From positions 186,001-250,000 of the forward strand of contig LNEM01000030.1 of assembly GCA_001464955.1 (NCBI GenBank): a stretch of 64,000 nucleotides of DNA. The letters are read 5' to 3'. Origin of the DNA: Rhizobiales bacterium Ga0077537. GTDB lineage: Bacteria > Pseudomonadota > Alphaproteobacteria > Rhizobiales > Hyphomicrobiaceae. This document shows, piece by piece, positions 7,400 through 16,500 of this stretch (the first letter of the stretch is position 1; each line of letters opens with the position of its first letter). The position numbers were made by a program, and so were the translations under genes. The notes beneath the pieces were generated by a model. It saw only the letters and a list, made by a program, of their open reading frames with translations. It made no database searches and was not told where the DNA came from.

Positions 7400-9532
7400 A
7401 TGCACACAGGACTGCTGGAGGCGAGCCCCGACTGCATCAAGATTCTGTCTGTCGATGGCCGTCTGCAGTTCATGAATCGCAACGGCCGCTGCCTGATGGA
7501 GATCGACGATTTCGACCAGATCAGTTCGGCCCACTGGCCCGATTTGTGGCCTCGCGAATATAGAGACACCATCGAGCAGGCTATCGCGACCGCACGATCC
7601 GGTGGCGTGGTTCGACTGTCCGCGCCATGCCCTACCGCGAAGGGAACTCCCAAATGGTGGGACGTTTTTGTAAGCCCGATCCGTGACGAGACCGGTGCGA
7701 TTGTCTCCATCATGTCGACGTCGCGTGATGTGACGCACCTGAAGGCAGTGGAGTTGAGCCTCAAGGAAAGCGAGCAGCGCTTTCGCGCTCTTGCGGACAC
7801 GATTCCGCAGCTGGCCTGGATCAGCGACCCCGAAGGGAACATCTCTTGGTTCAATCAGCGCTGGCTCGACTACACCGGCCTGTCGCTCGAGCAATCAACG
7901 GGGCGCGGCTGGCGGCAGGCTCACGACCCTGAGCATCTCGACCGCGTGGCAAGCCGCTTCCTCGCCGTCCTTGAGCGCGGTGAGGACTGGGAGGACACAT
8001 TTCCGCTTCGCGGCCGCGACGGAACCTATCGCTGGTTCCTGTCGCGCGCTCGTCCGCTCCGGAACGCAACGGGCAAGGCGGTGCTCTACTGCGGCACCAA
8101 TACCGACGTCACCGAGCAACGCGAGCAGAGTCAACGCCTGCGCCAGCTCGCGCGCGTCGTGAACATGTCGCACGAAGCCATCCTTGTTTGGGATCGCGAG
8201 GGCGGCATCCTGAACTGGAATCGCGGCTGCGTGGATCTCTACGGATACACGCGCCACGAAGCCCTCGGCCGGATAAGCCACGACCTGCTGGCAACGCAAC
8301 ATCCAGTGCCACGCGCCGAGTTCGAGCGCTTCCTCATCGAAGAAGGATCGTGGAACGGCGAGCTGCTGCACAAGGCGGCGGACGGTTCCGATGTCTGGGT
8401 CGAAAGCCGCCAGGAATTGATCCGCGTCGGCGGCCGGCAAGTGATTCTCGAAACCAACCGCGACATCACCGAGCGCCGTCGTGCGGACAATCTCCGTGAT
8501 CTGCTGCTCGCGGAAATCAATCATCGCGTCAAGAATACGCTCGCCATCGTTCAGTCGCTCGCGCACCAGACGGCGAAGACTTCGGAAACCGTGCCCCAAT
8601 TCGCCCGCCGCTTCGATGGGCGCCTTCATGCGCTGGCTGGTGCGCATTCGATCCTGACGGAATCCAACTGGGTCGGCGCCCCGATCGAGGGGCTGGTCCG
8701 GGCCCAGCTCGTCCTGCACGGCGAGCGGACCGCCGCAGTGTCCTATGAAGGTGAGGATGTCTTCCTGCCGCCGCAGGTGGCCGTACAGATGTCGCTCGCG
8801 ATCAACGAATTGACGACCAACGCGCTCCAGCACGGTGCTCTGACGCGACCGACTGGTCGGGTTGCGATCCGGTGGCTGGTCGAGCCAAGCGAGGATCTGG
8901 ACATCCTTAGCTTCGAATGGGTCGAGACGGGCACGATGCACGACAGCTTCACCCGTGGCCAGGGCTTCGGCTTGAAATTTCTCGACCGGCTCAATCACCT
9001 GCCGTCGATCAAGGCCGAAACGAAGTTCGAGCCCGATCGCCTGACGGCACGGATAACGATCGATATACCCCGCGAGCAGCCCGGACCGGCGCCGGTCTTG
9101 TTCAACTTCGGGCGCGAACGTCAATCGGTAGCTCTGCACCAGGCGCTCCCGCGGAATGCCGAACCGGATCATGTCCTCATCGTGCAGCAGCAGTCACCCG
9201 AAGCCTATCGCTTCGACGAGATGGCCGGCAGCCTTGGGTTCGGGACCGTCGGACCGGTGAGCGAACCGGCCGAGATCGAGCGGCGCCTGAAAGGTCACCA
9301 TTATCTGCTCGCGATCGTCGATCTCGACGGACTGGAGGACAAAGTCGGCGATCTTCTCGCGTCGATCGAGACCAGCAAGGTTCCGGTGATGGTTGTGGGT
9401 TCCAATTCCGCATTGACGAGATGCTCGGCGGAACTCAGCGGCCACAGCCGCATGGCGAAACCATTGACCGCGGAAAAACTGATGGGCGAACTGCTTGCCC
9501 TGCCGGTCCGCACGAAGCCGGGACCGGGCTGA
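7400..9532 (+). CDS. HWE-family PAS sensor histidine kinase with degenerate receiver tail
   Basis: A 710-residue soluble kinase. Three PAS/PAC units span about residues 2-115, 128-245 and 252-362 (each ends in a TNTDVTE or TNRDITE-like motif). The HWE dimerisation/phosphoacceptor box (EINHRVKN, H375) is followed by the ATPase domain with NELTTNALQHGAL. The last ~115 residues fold like a receiver by pattern (LAIVDLD, VPVMVVGS, MAKPL), but the acidic pocket after the first strand reads QQQ, so it is probably not a normal phosphoreceiver. ATG 7400 is the first good start after a stop at 7355. Its place after phyR suggests that it phosphorylates PhyR (inference). Confidence 0.92.
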   Translation: MHTGLLEASPDCIKILSVDGRLQFMNRNGRCLMEIDDFDQISSAHWPDLWPREYRDTIEQAIATARSGGVVRLSAPCPTAKGTPKWWDVFVSPIRDETGAIVSIMSTSRDVTHLKAVELSLKESEQRFRALADTIPQLAWISDPEGNISWFNQRWLDYTGLSLEQSTGRGWRQAHDPEHLDRVASRFLAVLERGEDWEDTFPLRGRDGTYRWFLSRARPLRNATGKAVLYCGTNTDVTEQREQSQRLRQLARVVNMSHEAILVWDREGGILNWNRGCVDLYGYTRHEALGRISHDLLATQHPVPRAEFERFLIEEGSWNGELLHKAADGSDVWVESRQELIRVGGRQVILETNRDITERRRADNLRDLLLAEINHRVKNTLAIVQSLAHQTAKTSETVPQFARRFDGRLHALAGAHSILTESNWVGAPIEGLVRAQLVLHGERTAAVSYEGEDVFLPPQVAVQMSLAINELTTNALQHGALTRPTGRVAIRWLVEPSEDLDILSFEWVETGTMHDSFTRGQGFGLKFLDRLNHLPSIKAETKFEPDRLTARITIDIPREQPGPAPVLFNFGRERQSVALHQALPRNAEPDHVLIVQQQSPEAYRFDEMAGSLGFGTVGPVSEPAEIERRLKGHHYLLAIVDLDGLEDKVGDLLASIETSKVPVMVVGSNSALTRCSAELSGHSRMAKPLTAEKLMGELLALPVRTKPGPG

Positions 9533-9689
9533 CTGGCCGGCCGAAGCCCGCGTGTGGTCCGGCGTCCGGAACATGCGGCCAGGAAAAATCAAATCTGGCG
9601 TGGCCACGAAGTCACGTGTCCACAATCTAGAATCCGCCGATCGACAATGATGTTGACGCGTTTGTGACGCAGGATGCTATCCTGCCGTG

Positions 9690-9888
9690 GCTCAGGTTCC
9701 GCGGACGTTCGTGCCGTGGATGAAATGGGAACGCGGTGAAATCAGCTCTTGCTGGTCGATGCCGCGGCTGCCCCCGCAACTGTAAGCGGCGAGCTTTCCT
9801 GCTTTGACCACTGGCGAGGGGATGGCCCTTGCTGGGAAGGTGCAGGCGAAGCGTCAGAGCCGCAAGCCAGGAGACCTGCCCGAGCATG
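9690..9888 (+). ncRNA. Cobalamin (B12) riboswitch
   Basis: The conserved landmarks of the cobalamin riboswitch appear in order: GGTTCC (9695-9700), GGGAACGCGGTGAAATC (from about 9727), the GCTGCCCCCGCAACTGTAAGCGG core (positions about 9767-9789) and the B12 box AGCCAGGAGACCTGCC (9865-9880). It binds adenosyl- or methylcobalamin and represses downstream genes when B12 is plentiful. It heads the btuB-F-C-D operon. Outer limits are approximate. About 230 bases separate it from btuB, longer than a minimal expression platform needs. Confidence 0.95.
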
Positions 9889-10085
9889 GTCGTTCTTCCC
9901 TCGTGCGGGTGGCGCGGAGGATGCGGTAACGCAGTGGCGACCGAATGCCGTGTTTGTTCCGGGATCGGTCGACCCATGCGCTGCGTGACGAAAGTCGCAA
10001 ACATCGCACATCACGACGCTTCAGGCATTGGCGGAGCCACGTCCGGCCTCCATCGATGCATGGGCGTCCAGGCCCGATCGCATCT

Positions 10086-10115
10086 CGGTTCGCCATCATC
10101 GGGGAGCCCGAACCG
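10086..10115 (+). promoter_or_regulatory. Hairpin presenting the btuB ribosome binding site
   Basis: Perfect 7-base arms CGGTTCG (10086-10092) and CGAACCG (10109-10115) enclose a 16-base loop holding GGGGAG (10101-10106), and the right arm ends two bases before the btuB ATG. This is a candidate part of the riboswitch expression platform acting at translation initiation (inference). Confidence 0.45.
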
Positions 10116-10117
10116 CA

Positions 10118-12247
10118 ATGAGATTGAAGTTCACGCCTGACGCAAAGCGGCCCGACCGCCGCCGGATCACCTTGCTCGCAAGCACATCGATCGCGCTGCT
10201 TGCTCTCGCCTCGGCGCCGCCGTCGATGGCCCAGACCCGACTGCCCGGTGTGGTGATCACCGGCGGCACGCTCGGTGGCCAGACAGAACGGCTCGTGAGG
10301 CCATCCGGCACAGCCTCCGGCCAAAGCGAAACCGAGACGACGCTCCAGACTGACGGTGACGGGCAGGCGTCGTCCACCGCGACCGTGAACAGCAGCGGCG
10401 AAACTTTGGTCGGCATTCCCTCCGAGAAGATTGGCTCCGCGGTCGCCGTGGTGACGGGCGCCGAGCTTCGCGCCCAGCAGGTCCGCCATGCAGCCGAGGC
10501 CCTCCGCAGCCTTCCCGGCGTCCAGGTCAGTTCATCCGGCGGCTATGGCGGCGTGTCGCAGATCCGCATGCGCGGCGCTGAAGGCAACCATACGCTCGTA
10601 CTCATCGACGGCATTGAAGCCAACGCGACCAACGGGGGCGAATTCGACTTTGCGGACTTGCCCACCGAGGACATCGAGCGCATCGAAGTCATTCGTGGTG
10701 GCCACTCCGGCATCTACGGCTCGAAGGCGATCGGCGGGGTGATCAATGTCGTGACCCGCAGCGGCCGCGGACCGATCCGCGTCGAGGCGACAGGCGAAAT
10801 CGGCGGCCTCGAAACGCGCGGCGGTTCCCTGCGCGCGTCAGGCGGTACCGATCGCGCATGGCTGTCCGCGTCGGCCCAGCATCGCGGCTCCGACGGCTTC
10901 AATATCGCCGAACGGGGTTCCGAGAAGGACCCATGGCGCTCACGTTCGCTGGCACTCAAGGGCGGCTTGAAGCTCCTCCCCGGCGTCACAGTCGATTTCT
11001 CGATCCGCGAGACGACGCGCTTCGCCAACACCGATCCCGAGGGTATCAGCCCCTTGACCGGCCTCTATGGCGCCATCGACGGCATCGGCTCTTACGAGAC
11101 GAATGTCCTGCTGGCCGGCGTCAACCTGAAATGGGACTCGGCCGATGGCGCGTTCACCCAGATCCTGCGCGCCAATCGCAACGAATCCGACGGCGTCACC
11201 AGGTCGGCATTCGGCACGTCGCGCAATCTGAGCGAGGCCGAGCGCGTCGGTTATCTGGCGACGTATCGCTTCGCGACCCCGGGCCTTCTCGGTGCGCGCC
11301 ACGCCGTTTCCGGTCTTGCCGAGAAGGAGATGGATGCCTTCACGCCGTTCGCCTCATTCACCGACGGATTGCGCCGCGAGCGTGAGCGCAACGCCTTCGT
11401 CGCCGAATACCGTGGCGAGTACTTCGACCGCGTCTTCCTCTCGGCATCGGTCCGCCACGACGACAACGACGCCTTCAAGGACTTCACGACCTGGCGCACC
11501 AGCGTCTCGGTTCCGATCCCGGAGATCGGCATCCGGCCGCACGCGAGTGTCGGCACGTCCGTTGCGCTACCCGGCATGTTCGAGCAGTTCGGCAGCGTCC
11601 TGAACAACTTCGTCGGCAACCCGAACCTCACGCCGGAAGAGAGCATCGGATGGGATGCAGGCGTCGAGTTCACGTTCGATGCACGCTCGCGAACGGTGCT
11701 GGACGTCACCTACTTCAGAGCCAACCTGAAGAACGAGATCGCAGCCGACTTCACGAACTTTCCCGTCTACACGCTCCGCAATCTGGCGGGCGAAAGCACG
11801 CGCGAAGGTGTCGAAGTGGCATTCAAGTCGCAGCCGCTCTCGTGGCTCTATCTCGGCGCCAGCTACACCTATCTGGACTCCCGCGATCCTGATGGCGTGC
11901 GCGAGATCCGCCGCTCGCCGCACGCCGCACGCGCGGACATGACCGCGACATTCGCTGGCGGCAAGGGAAGCTTAAATCTGGCCGCCATCTACAATGGACA
12001 GGTGGCCGACCTGAACTTCGGCACCTTCCCGTCGACGCGCGTCACGCTGGACGACTACCTCCTCGTCAACGCAGCCCTGAGCTACAAGATCGATCCGAGG
12101 GTCGAACTCTTCGTCCGTGGCGAGAACCTGCTCGATCAGGACTATCAGGAGATTTACGGCTACAACACGCCCGGACTCGCGGCCTACGCCGGGTTCCGGA
12201 TCAAGCTCGAGGACCCCTCGACGGCGCACTGGGAAAAATACAGGTAA
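10118..12247 (+). CDS. btuB: TonB-dependent vitamin B12 receptor BtuB
   Basis: A 709-residue outer membrane receptor. A signal peptide (SIALLALASAPPSMA) is followed by an unusually long ~70-residue Gly/Ser/Thr-rich stretch, a plug domain (about 105-225; SEKIGSAVAVV, LPGVQVSSSGG, GVINVVTRSG) and a beta-barrel ending in an aromatic-rich strand. The cobalamin riboswitch upstream and btuFCD downstream identify the substrate as a cobamide. ATG 10118 was chosen because it follows GGGGAG and starts the n-region of the signal; the frame is open further upstream without a binding site. Confidence 0.93.
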   Translation: MRLKFTPDAKRPDRRRITLLASTSIALLALASAPPSMAQTRLPGVVITGGTLGGQTERLVRPSGTASGQSETETTLQTDGDGQASSTATVNSSGETLVGIPSEKIGSAVAVVTGAELRAQQVRHAAEALRSLPGVQVSSSGGYGGVSQIRMRGAEGNHTLVLIDGIEANATNGGEFDFADLPTEDIERIEVIRGGHSGIYGSKAIGGVINVVTRSGRGPIRVEATGEIGGLETRGGSLRASGGTDRAWLSASAQHRGSDGFNIAERGSEKDPWRSRSLALKGGLKLLPGVTVDFSIRETTRFANTDPEGISPLTGLYGAIDGIGSYETNVLLAGVNLKWDSADGAFTQILRANRNESDGVTRSAFGTSRNLSEAERVGYLATYRFATPGLLGARHAVSGLAEKEMDAFTPFASFTDGLRRERERNAFVAEYRGEYFDRVFLSASVRHDDNDAFKDFTTWRTSVSVPIPEIGIRPHASVGTSVALPGMFEQFGSVLNNFVGNPNLTPEESIGWDAGVEFTFDARSRTVLDVTYFRANLKNEIAADFTNFPVYTLRNLAGESTREGVEVAFKSQPLSWLYLGASYTYLDSRDPDGVREIRRSPHAARADMTATFAGGKGSLNLAAIYNGQVADLNFGTFPSTRVTLDDYLLVNAALSYKIDPRVELFVRGENLLDQDYQEIYGYNTPGLAAYAGFRIKLEDPSTAHWEKYR

Positions 12248-12334
12248 GACCAGCGGAGCCTCCCCGACGCACCACGACCGGCGTCCGGTGGCACGGCCTT
12301 TCCCACAACGACGCAACGACAGGAGCGGCGCAGC

Positions 12335-13201
12335 GTGACAGTCGGAAAGAGTTGGTTCGCTGCGTTTCTGCCAGGCCTGCTCTTCGCTGCCAGCAGCGCC
12401 GCCGCCGCGCCCTCAGAAAACCACCCCCGGCGCGTCGTCTCGATGAATGTGTGCACCGACCAGTTGGCCATGCTCTTGGCGGACGAAGGCCAGCTCGCCT
12501 CCGTTTCGCACATGGCGAGACAGCGAGAATTCTCCGTCCTCTGGCAACGCGCCGGAGCGCTCACCGTCAACCACGGCCACGCCGAGGAAGTCTATCTGAT
12601 GCGGCCGGACCTGGTGCTCGCGGGCTCCTACTCGACCCGGGTCACCGTAGACCTCCTGCGCCGCCTCGGCGTGCGCGTCGAAACGTTCGCGCCGACGTCG
12701 TCGCTGGAGGACATCCGCAAAGACATCCAGACCATGGGCCGCCTGCTTGGCCAGTCGCCTCGCGCTGCCGCCATTGTGTCGGCGTTCGACCGCGAGGTCG
12801 CGGCCCTGCGCGCGAGCCACGGCGACCGCAAGCCGCTCGCCGCGCTCTATTATGCCAACAGCTACACGTCGGGTCGCGGCACGCTCGCGGCCGAGATCGT
12901 CGGCCTCGCGGGCCTGGACAACCTCGCAAGCCGCCTCGGCCTGACCGGCACAGCCCGGCTGCCGCTCGAGTCCCTCGTCATGCACGCCCCGGAGATCATC
13001 GTCACCGGTCAGCGCTACGGCGGCGACAACGCACAGGCGACGAGCGTCCTCGATCATCCGGCCCTGACCCGCGGCGGCAGCCTGCCGGGCGCCCTCGTCA
13101 TCGCGGACCACGAATGGATCTGCGGGCTGCCATTCACGATCGAAGCGGCACGCCGCCTCGGGTCGGCAGCCCGCGCCGCGACCGATCGCGAGGCTCGATG
13201 A
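12335..13201 (+). CDS. btuF: Periplasmic cobalamin-binding protein BtuF
   Basis: A 288-residue helical-backbone (BtuF/FecB-type) binding protein with a clear Sec signal (FLPGLLFAASSAAAA) and typical VSMNVCTDQLAMLLA and PDLVLAGSY strands. It captures cobalamin in the periplasm and delivers it to BtuCD. The start is GTG 12335, preceded by AGGAG. Its stop codon overlaps the btuC ATG (ATGATG), so translation is coupled. It lies 87 bases after btuB under the same riboswitch. Confidence 0.92.
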   Translation: MTVGKSWFAAFLPGLLFAASSAAAAPSENHPRRVVSMNVCTDQLAMLLADEGQLASVSHMARQREFSVLWQRAGALTVNHGHAEEVYLMRPDLVLAGSYSTRVTVDLLRRLGVRVETFAPTSSLEDIRKDIQTMGRLLGQSPRAAAIVSAFDREVAALRASHGDRKPLAALYYANSYTSGRGTLAAEIVGLAGLDNLASRLGLTGTARLPLESLVMHAPEIIVTGQRYGGDNAQATSVLDHPALTRGGSLPGALVIADHEWICGLPFTIEAARRLGSAARAATDREAR

Positions 13202-14184
13202 TGCGCGTCGCCTTCGCGCTTCTGATCATCGCGCTGGTCGTCGCGTTCGCCGGCTCCCTTTTGGTTGGTCCGGCGACCATCGACATCGGGGCGTCACTCG
13301 CCGCGTTGTTCGGAGGCGGCAGCGAGCCGGCCCGCATCGTGATGTGGGAGATCCGTCTGCCTCGGGCCATTCTCGGTGCGTCGGTCGGTGCAACGCTCGG
13401 CCTTGCAGGCGCGGCCTTGCAAGGCTACTTGCGCAATCCCCTGGCGGACCCGGGCGTGCTGGGCATCAGCGCCTCGGCGTCATTCGGCGCGGTCCTCGCG
13501 TTTTATTTCGGTGCCGCCGCGGTGGCGCCGCTGGCTCTCCCGCTCTCGGCGATGGCGGGAGCCGCAGGAGCCGCCATGCTGGTCCGGCTCTTGGCCGGCC
13601 GGGATGCCGGCACCTTGACGTTGATCCTCGCCGGCGTTGCCATCAGCTCCCTCGCGGGCGCCCTCACCACACTGGCGTTGAATCTCGCGCCCAATCCGTT
13701 CGCCGCGCTCGAAATCCTGTTCTGGATGCTGGGGTCTCTCTCCGACCGGTCCATGGCCCATGTCTGGCTCGCACTGCCGTTTATGGTTCTGGGTTGGTTG
13801 CTGATGGCCATGTCGGCGCGTACACTGGACGCACTGACCCTCGGCGAGGACGTGGCGGCCACCTTGGGTGAAAGCCCGAAGCGCGCCCAGTTGCTGATCA
13901 TCGCGGGCGCTTCGATCGCCGTTGGCGCCGCGACCGCCGTCGCTGGTGCGATTGCTTTCGTCGGGCTCGTCGTTCCGCACCTGTTGCGGCGCTTCGTCGG
14001 CAGCCGTCCATCCGCCCTGCTGCCGGCCAGCGCCCTCGGTGGCGCGGTGCTCGTGCTCCTCGCCGACATCGCCGTGCGGCTGGTTGCGCCGGAACGGGAT
14101 ATCAAGCTCGGCGTTCTGACGGCCTTGATCGGCGCGCCGTTCTTTCTCCGCCTTGTCCTCGAAACCCGGAGGGAAAGCCAATGA
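13198..14184 (+). CDS. btuC: Cobalamin ABC transporter permease BtuC
   Basis: A 328-residue FecCD/BtuC-type permease with about ten hydrophobic segments. Family signatures seen are RLPRAILG near residue 60, NPLADPGVLGIS, and the cytoplasmic coupling region at AFVGLVVPHLLRR. Two ATGs stand in tandem at 13198 and 13201; either could start translation. The gene overlaps btuF at the 5' end and btuD (ATGA) at the 3' end, as expected for a single uptake complex. Confidence 0.94.
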   Translation: MMRVAFALLIIALVVAFAGSLLVGPATIDIGASLAALFGGGSEPARIVMWEIRLPRAILGASVGATLGLAGAALQGYLRNPLADPGVLGISASASFGAVLAFYFGAAAVAPLALPLSAMAGAAGAAMLVRLLAGRDAGTLTLILAGVAISSLAGALTTLALNLAPNPFAALEILFWMLGSLSDRSMAHVWLALPFMVLGWLLMAMSARTLDALTLGEDVAATLGESPKRAQLLIIAGASIAVGAATAVAGAIAFVGLVVPHLLRRFVGSRPSALLPASALGGAVLVLLADIAVRLVAPERDIKLGVLTALIGAPFFLRLVLETRRESQ

Positions 14185-14960
14185 CCCTCCTGCACGTGCG
14201 CGACCTGTCGGTAGCGCGGGGCCCGAACCGGATCCTCGACCGGATCACAGCTACCGTGAAGGCCGGCGAAGTCGTGGGTGTTCTGGGTCCGAACGGCGTC
14301 GGCAAGACGACGCTCCTGGCGTCGATCCTCGGCCTCGTACCGTCAACGGGCACCATCGAGCTGATGGGCCGGCCAGCTGGCCTGATCCCCGCGAGGGAGC
14401 GCGCGCGTCTCGTGTCCTATCTGCCTCAGGCACGGGACGCCGCCTGGCCCATGACCGCCGAGATGATCGTGGCGCTCGGGCGTCTGCCCCACAGTCCGGG
14501 ACTGCACGCCCCGACTCGCGCCGACCGGGACGCTGTCGACCGGGCAATGCAGGCGACCGGCGTGACGCATCTGCGCACGCGCCCCATCTCGCAACTCTCG
14601 GGCGGCGAGAAGACGCGCGTTCTGTTGGCCCGGACACTGGCGCAGGACGCGGCCTTGATCGTGGCCGACGAGCCAGCGAGTGGTCTCGACCCAGCCCAAC
14701 AGATTACGATACTGCGCTTGTTTCGTGAGTTGGCAGCATCGGGCCGGTCCGTGCTTCTGAGCCTGCACGAGCTTCACCTCGCAGCGATGTGGTGCGACCG
14801 CCTCTTGCTTCTGAGCCACGGAGTGATCGCGGCAGAAGGTGCTCCGGCCGAAGTGCTGACTGCGGAACGGATCGCGGAAGTGTACGGCTGCGATGCGCAC
14901 GTGACGGAGAGCCCCGAAGGTCTGATCGTCGTGCCGCTCGCACGCTTGGCCCGGCGCTGA
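14181..14960 (+). CDS. btuD: Cobalamin ABC transporter ATPase BtuD
   Basis: A 259-residue ABC ATPase with Walker A GPNGVGKTT (36-44), signature LSGGE (139-143), Walker B ending in D163/E164 (LIVADEPASGLD) and an H-loop in LSLHELH. It energises BtuC for B12 import. The start overlaps the btuC stop. A further 250 bases without a gene follow before the ECF-controlled SRPBCC gene; no clear terminator is seen. Confidence 0.94.
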   Translation: MTLLHVRDLSVARGPNRILDRITATVKAGEVVGVLGPNGVGKTTLLASILGLVPSTGTIELMGRPAGLIPARERARLVSYLPQARDAAWPMTAEMIVALGRLPHSPGLHAPTRADRDAVDRAMQATGVTHLRTRPISQLSGGEKTRVLLARTLAQDAALIVADEPASGLDPAQQITILRLFRELAASGRSVLLSLHELHLAAMWCDRLLLLSHGVIAAEGAPAEVLTAERIAEVYGCDAHVTESPEGLIVVPLARLARR

Positions 14961-15087
14961 CCCCACCACGCCCACTGCGAGGCCGAACTCCATCGGCGGC
15001 CGTTCGAGGCGGGATTGGAAACGGGCTCAGCCCAATTGCCGACGACACACGTCGCCGAACACGATCACACTATATTTCTGGCCAGCA

Positions 15088-15115
15088 TGTCGGCTTGGGC
15101 CTTGCTTGATCGTCC
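15088..15115 (+). promoter_or_regulatory. Putative ECF promoter TGTCGG-N17-CGTCC for the SRPBCC-VOC operon
   Basis: TGTCGG (15088-15093), 17 bases, CGTCC (15111-15115), about 97 bases before the SRPBCC start. The same two blocks at the same spacing occur upstream of the ECF sigma operon at 19237-19264. They resemble the TGTCGA / CGTC-type promoter reported for ECF42 sigma factors. Confidence 0.6.
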
Positions 15116-15211
15116 TTGGCGACGAGACACGCGTCTGTTTTGGCAACGCAACTCGCGCTCTGCCTCGGACGTTCCATCAGTCTCCCATGCCGTTGAAGAA
15201 AGGACGCGAAC

Positions 15212-15655
15212 ATGCCGAGCACAGTTCACTTTCACCGCATCCTCGCCGCCAAACCCGAAAAGGTCTATCGCGCCTTCGTCGAACCCGATGCGATAGCCAG
15301 TTGGATCCCCCCATTCGGATTTCTCTGCACCGTCCACGAACTCGACGCACGAGTCGGTGGCAAGCACCGCATGTCGTTCCGCAATTTCACGACCGGGCAC
15401 AGCCACTCTTTCGGTGGCGAATACGTGGAGGTCGTGCCGGGCGAACGACTTGTCTACACGGACAGGTTCGACGACAGGCGATTGCCGGGTGAGATGAAAA
15501 TCACTATTTCGATCGTGCCGGTATCTGTAGGCACCGAATTGACCATCGCTCAGGAGGGGATCCCCGACGCAATTCCTCGTGAAGCGTGTTGTCTCGGCTG
15601 GCAGCAAAGTCTCCTGAAACTCGCGAAGCTCGTGGAGCCGGACATCTGCGGCTGA
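15212..15655 (+). CDS. SRPBCC (AHSA1-like) family protein
   Basis: A 147-residue START/Bet v1-like protein: VYRAFVEPDAIASWIPP near the N terminus, GGEYVEVVPGERLVYTDRF in the middle and a C-terminal helix with GWQQSLLKLAKLVEP. These fit AHSA1-type SRPBCC proteins, which bind small hydrophobic ligands or act as co-chaperones; the ligand here is unknown. AAAGGACGCGAAC gives the ribosome binding site before ATG 15212. The VOC gene follows after 16 bases. The shared ECF-type promoter upstream ties it to the sigma operon at 16.5-19.2 kb. Confidence 0.88.
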   Translation: MPSTVHFHRILAAKPEKVYRAFVEPDAIASWIPPFGFLCTVHELDARVGGKHRMSFRNFTTGHSHSFGGEYVEVVPGERLVYTDRFDDRRLPGEMKITISIVPVSVGTELTIAQEGIPDAIPREACCLGWQQSLLKLAKLVEPDICG

Positions 15656-15671
15656 CAAATGGAGAACGTAA

Positions 15672-16457
15672 ATGGCCAATCGACACGGTGACTTCATCTG
15701 GTACGAGCTTTTGACCTCTGATGCCGACGCGGCGGCCGCATTCTACAGCGATGTTTTCGGCTGGAAGGTGAGAGACTCCGGCCAGCCGGACATGGATTAT
15801 CGCCTGCTCGCGGCGCACGACGCAGACGTCGGCGGCCTCATGCAGATCAACGACGAAATGAAAGCTGGCGGCGCCAGTCCGATCTGGCTCGGGTACATCG
15901 CCGTCGACGACGTCGATCGCAGCGTGGAGAGCATCACGAAGGCCGGCGGCCAGCTTCAGATGCCGGCCATGGACATCCCCCACGTCGGTCGCTTGGCCAT
16001 GGTCACGGACCCCCAGGGCGTGCCGTTCTACGTCATGCGTGGCCTGAGCGATGAGGAGAGCCGCGCCTTTGCCTATGAAGCACCGCGTCTTGGCCATTGC
16101 GCCTGGAACGAGCTGGCCACCAGCGATCGTGCGGCTGCGATGACGTTCTACACACAGCAGTTCGGCTGGCTGAAGGACAGCGAGATGGATATGGGCCCGA
16201 TGGGCAAATACGAACTCCTGCGTCGCGCCGAAGGCCCGGGTCTGTTCGCCGGCGTCATGACCCAGCCGCAGGAAATGCCCGTGTCGCTCTGGACCCACTA
16301 CTTCCGTGTTGCCGACGTCGACAAGGCCGCGCGGCGAGCGACGGCAGGCGGCGGCCAGATCGCGCACGGACCGATCGAGATTCCCGGCGGCGAGTTCGCG
16401 GTCAACGCCATCGACCCCCAAGGCGCAATGTTTGCGTTCATCGGCCCCCGCGAATGA
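15672..16457 (+). CDS. Two-domain VOC (glyoxalase-like) protein
   Basis: A 261-residue protein with two glyoxalase/bleomycin-resistance folds, about residues 5-120 (FIWYELLTSDADAAAAFYSD, FGWKV) and 137-258 (HCAWNELATSDRAAAMTFYT, FGWLK). Tandem VOC proteins of this type (27 kDa antigen Cfp30B-like) are often found with ECF sigma factors and DGPF proteins. Metal ligands and substrate cannot be assigned. It is cotranscribed with the SRPBCC gene and converges on the sigma gene. Confidence 0.9.
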   Translation: MANRHGDFIWYELLTSDADAAAAFYSDVFGWKVRDSGQPDMDYRLLAAHDADVGGLMQINDEMKAGGASPIWLGYIAVDDVDRSVESITKAGGQLQMPAMDIPHVGRLAMVTDPQGVPFYVMRGLSDEESRAFAYEAPRLGHCAWNELATSDRAAAMTFYTQQFGWLKDSEMDMGPMGKYELLRRAEGPGLFAGVMTQPQEMPVSLWTHYFRVADVDKAARRATAGGGQIAHGPIEIPGGEFAVNAIDPQGAMFAFIGPRE

Positions 16458-16462
16458 TCGGT

Positions 16463-16500
16463 GCGGCCCGGCCGGCCCGCGCATGCGCGCCGCCGGCCGC
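16463..16500. terminator. GC-rich hairpin between convergent genes
   Basis: A near-palindromic GC-only block centred on GCGCATGCGC, with outer arms GGCCGG / CCGGCC, fills the 43 bases between the VOC stop and the sigma factor stop. It could end transcription from both sides, although no T run is present. Confidence 0.5.

Noticed and set aside
9728-9760. GGAAC within the riboswitch as an EcfG -35 element
   Set aside because: No CGTT at 16 or 17 bases; the sequence is explained by conserved riboswitch bases.
9627-10014. Open frames on the minus strand across the cobalamin riboswitch
   Set aside because: They run against a conserved RNA element and lack starts with ribosome binding sites.
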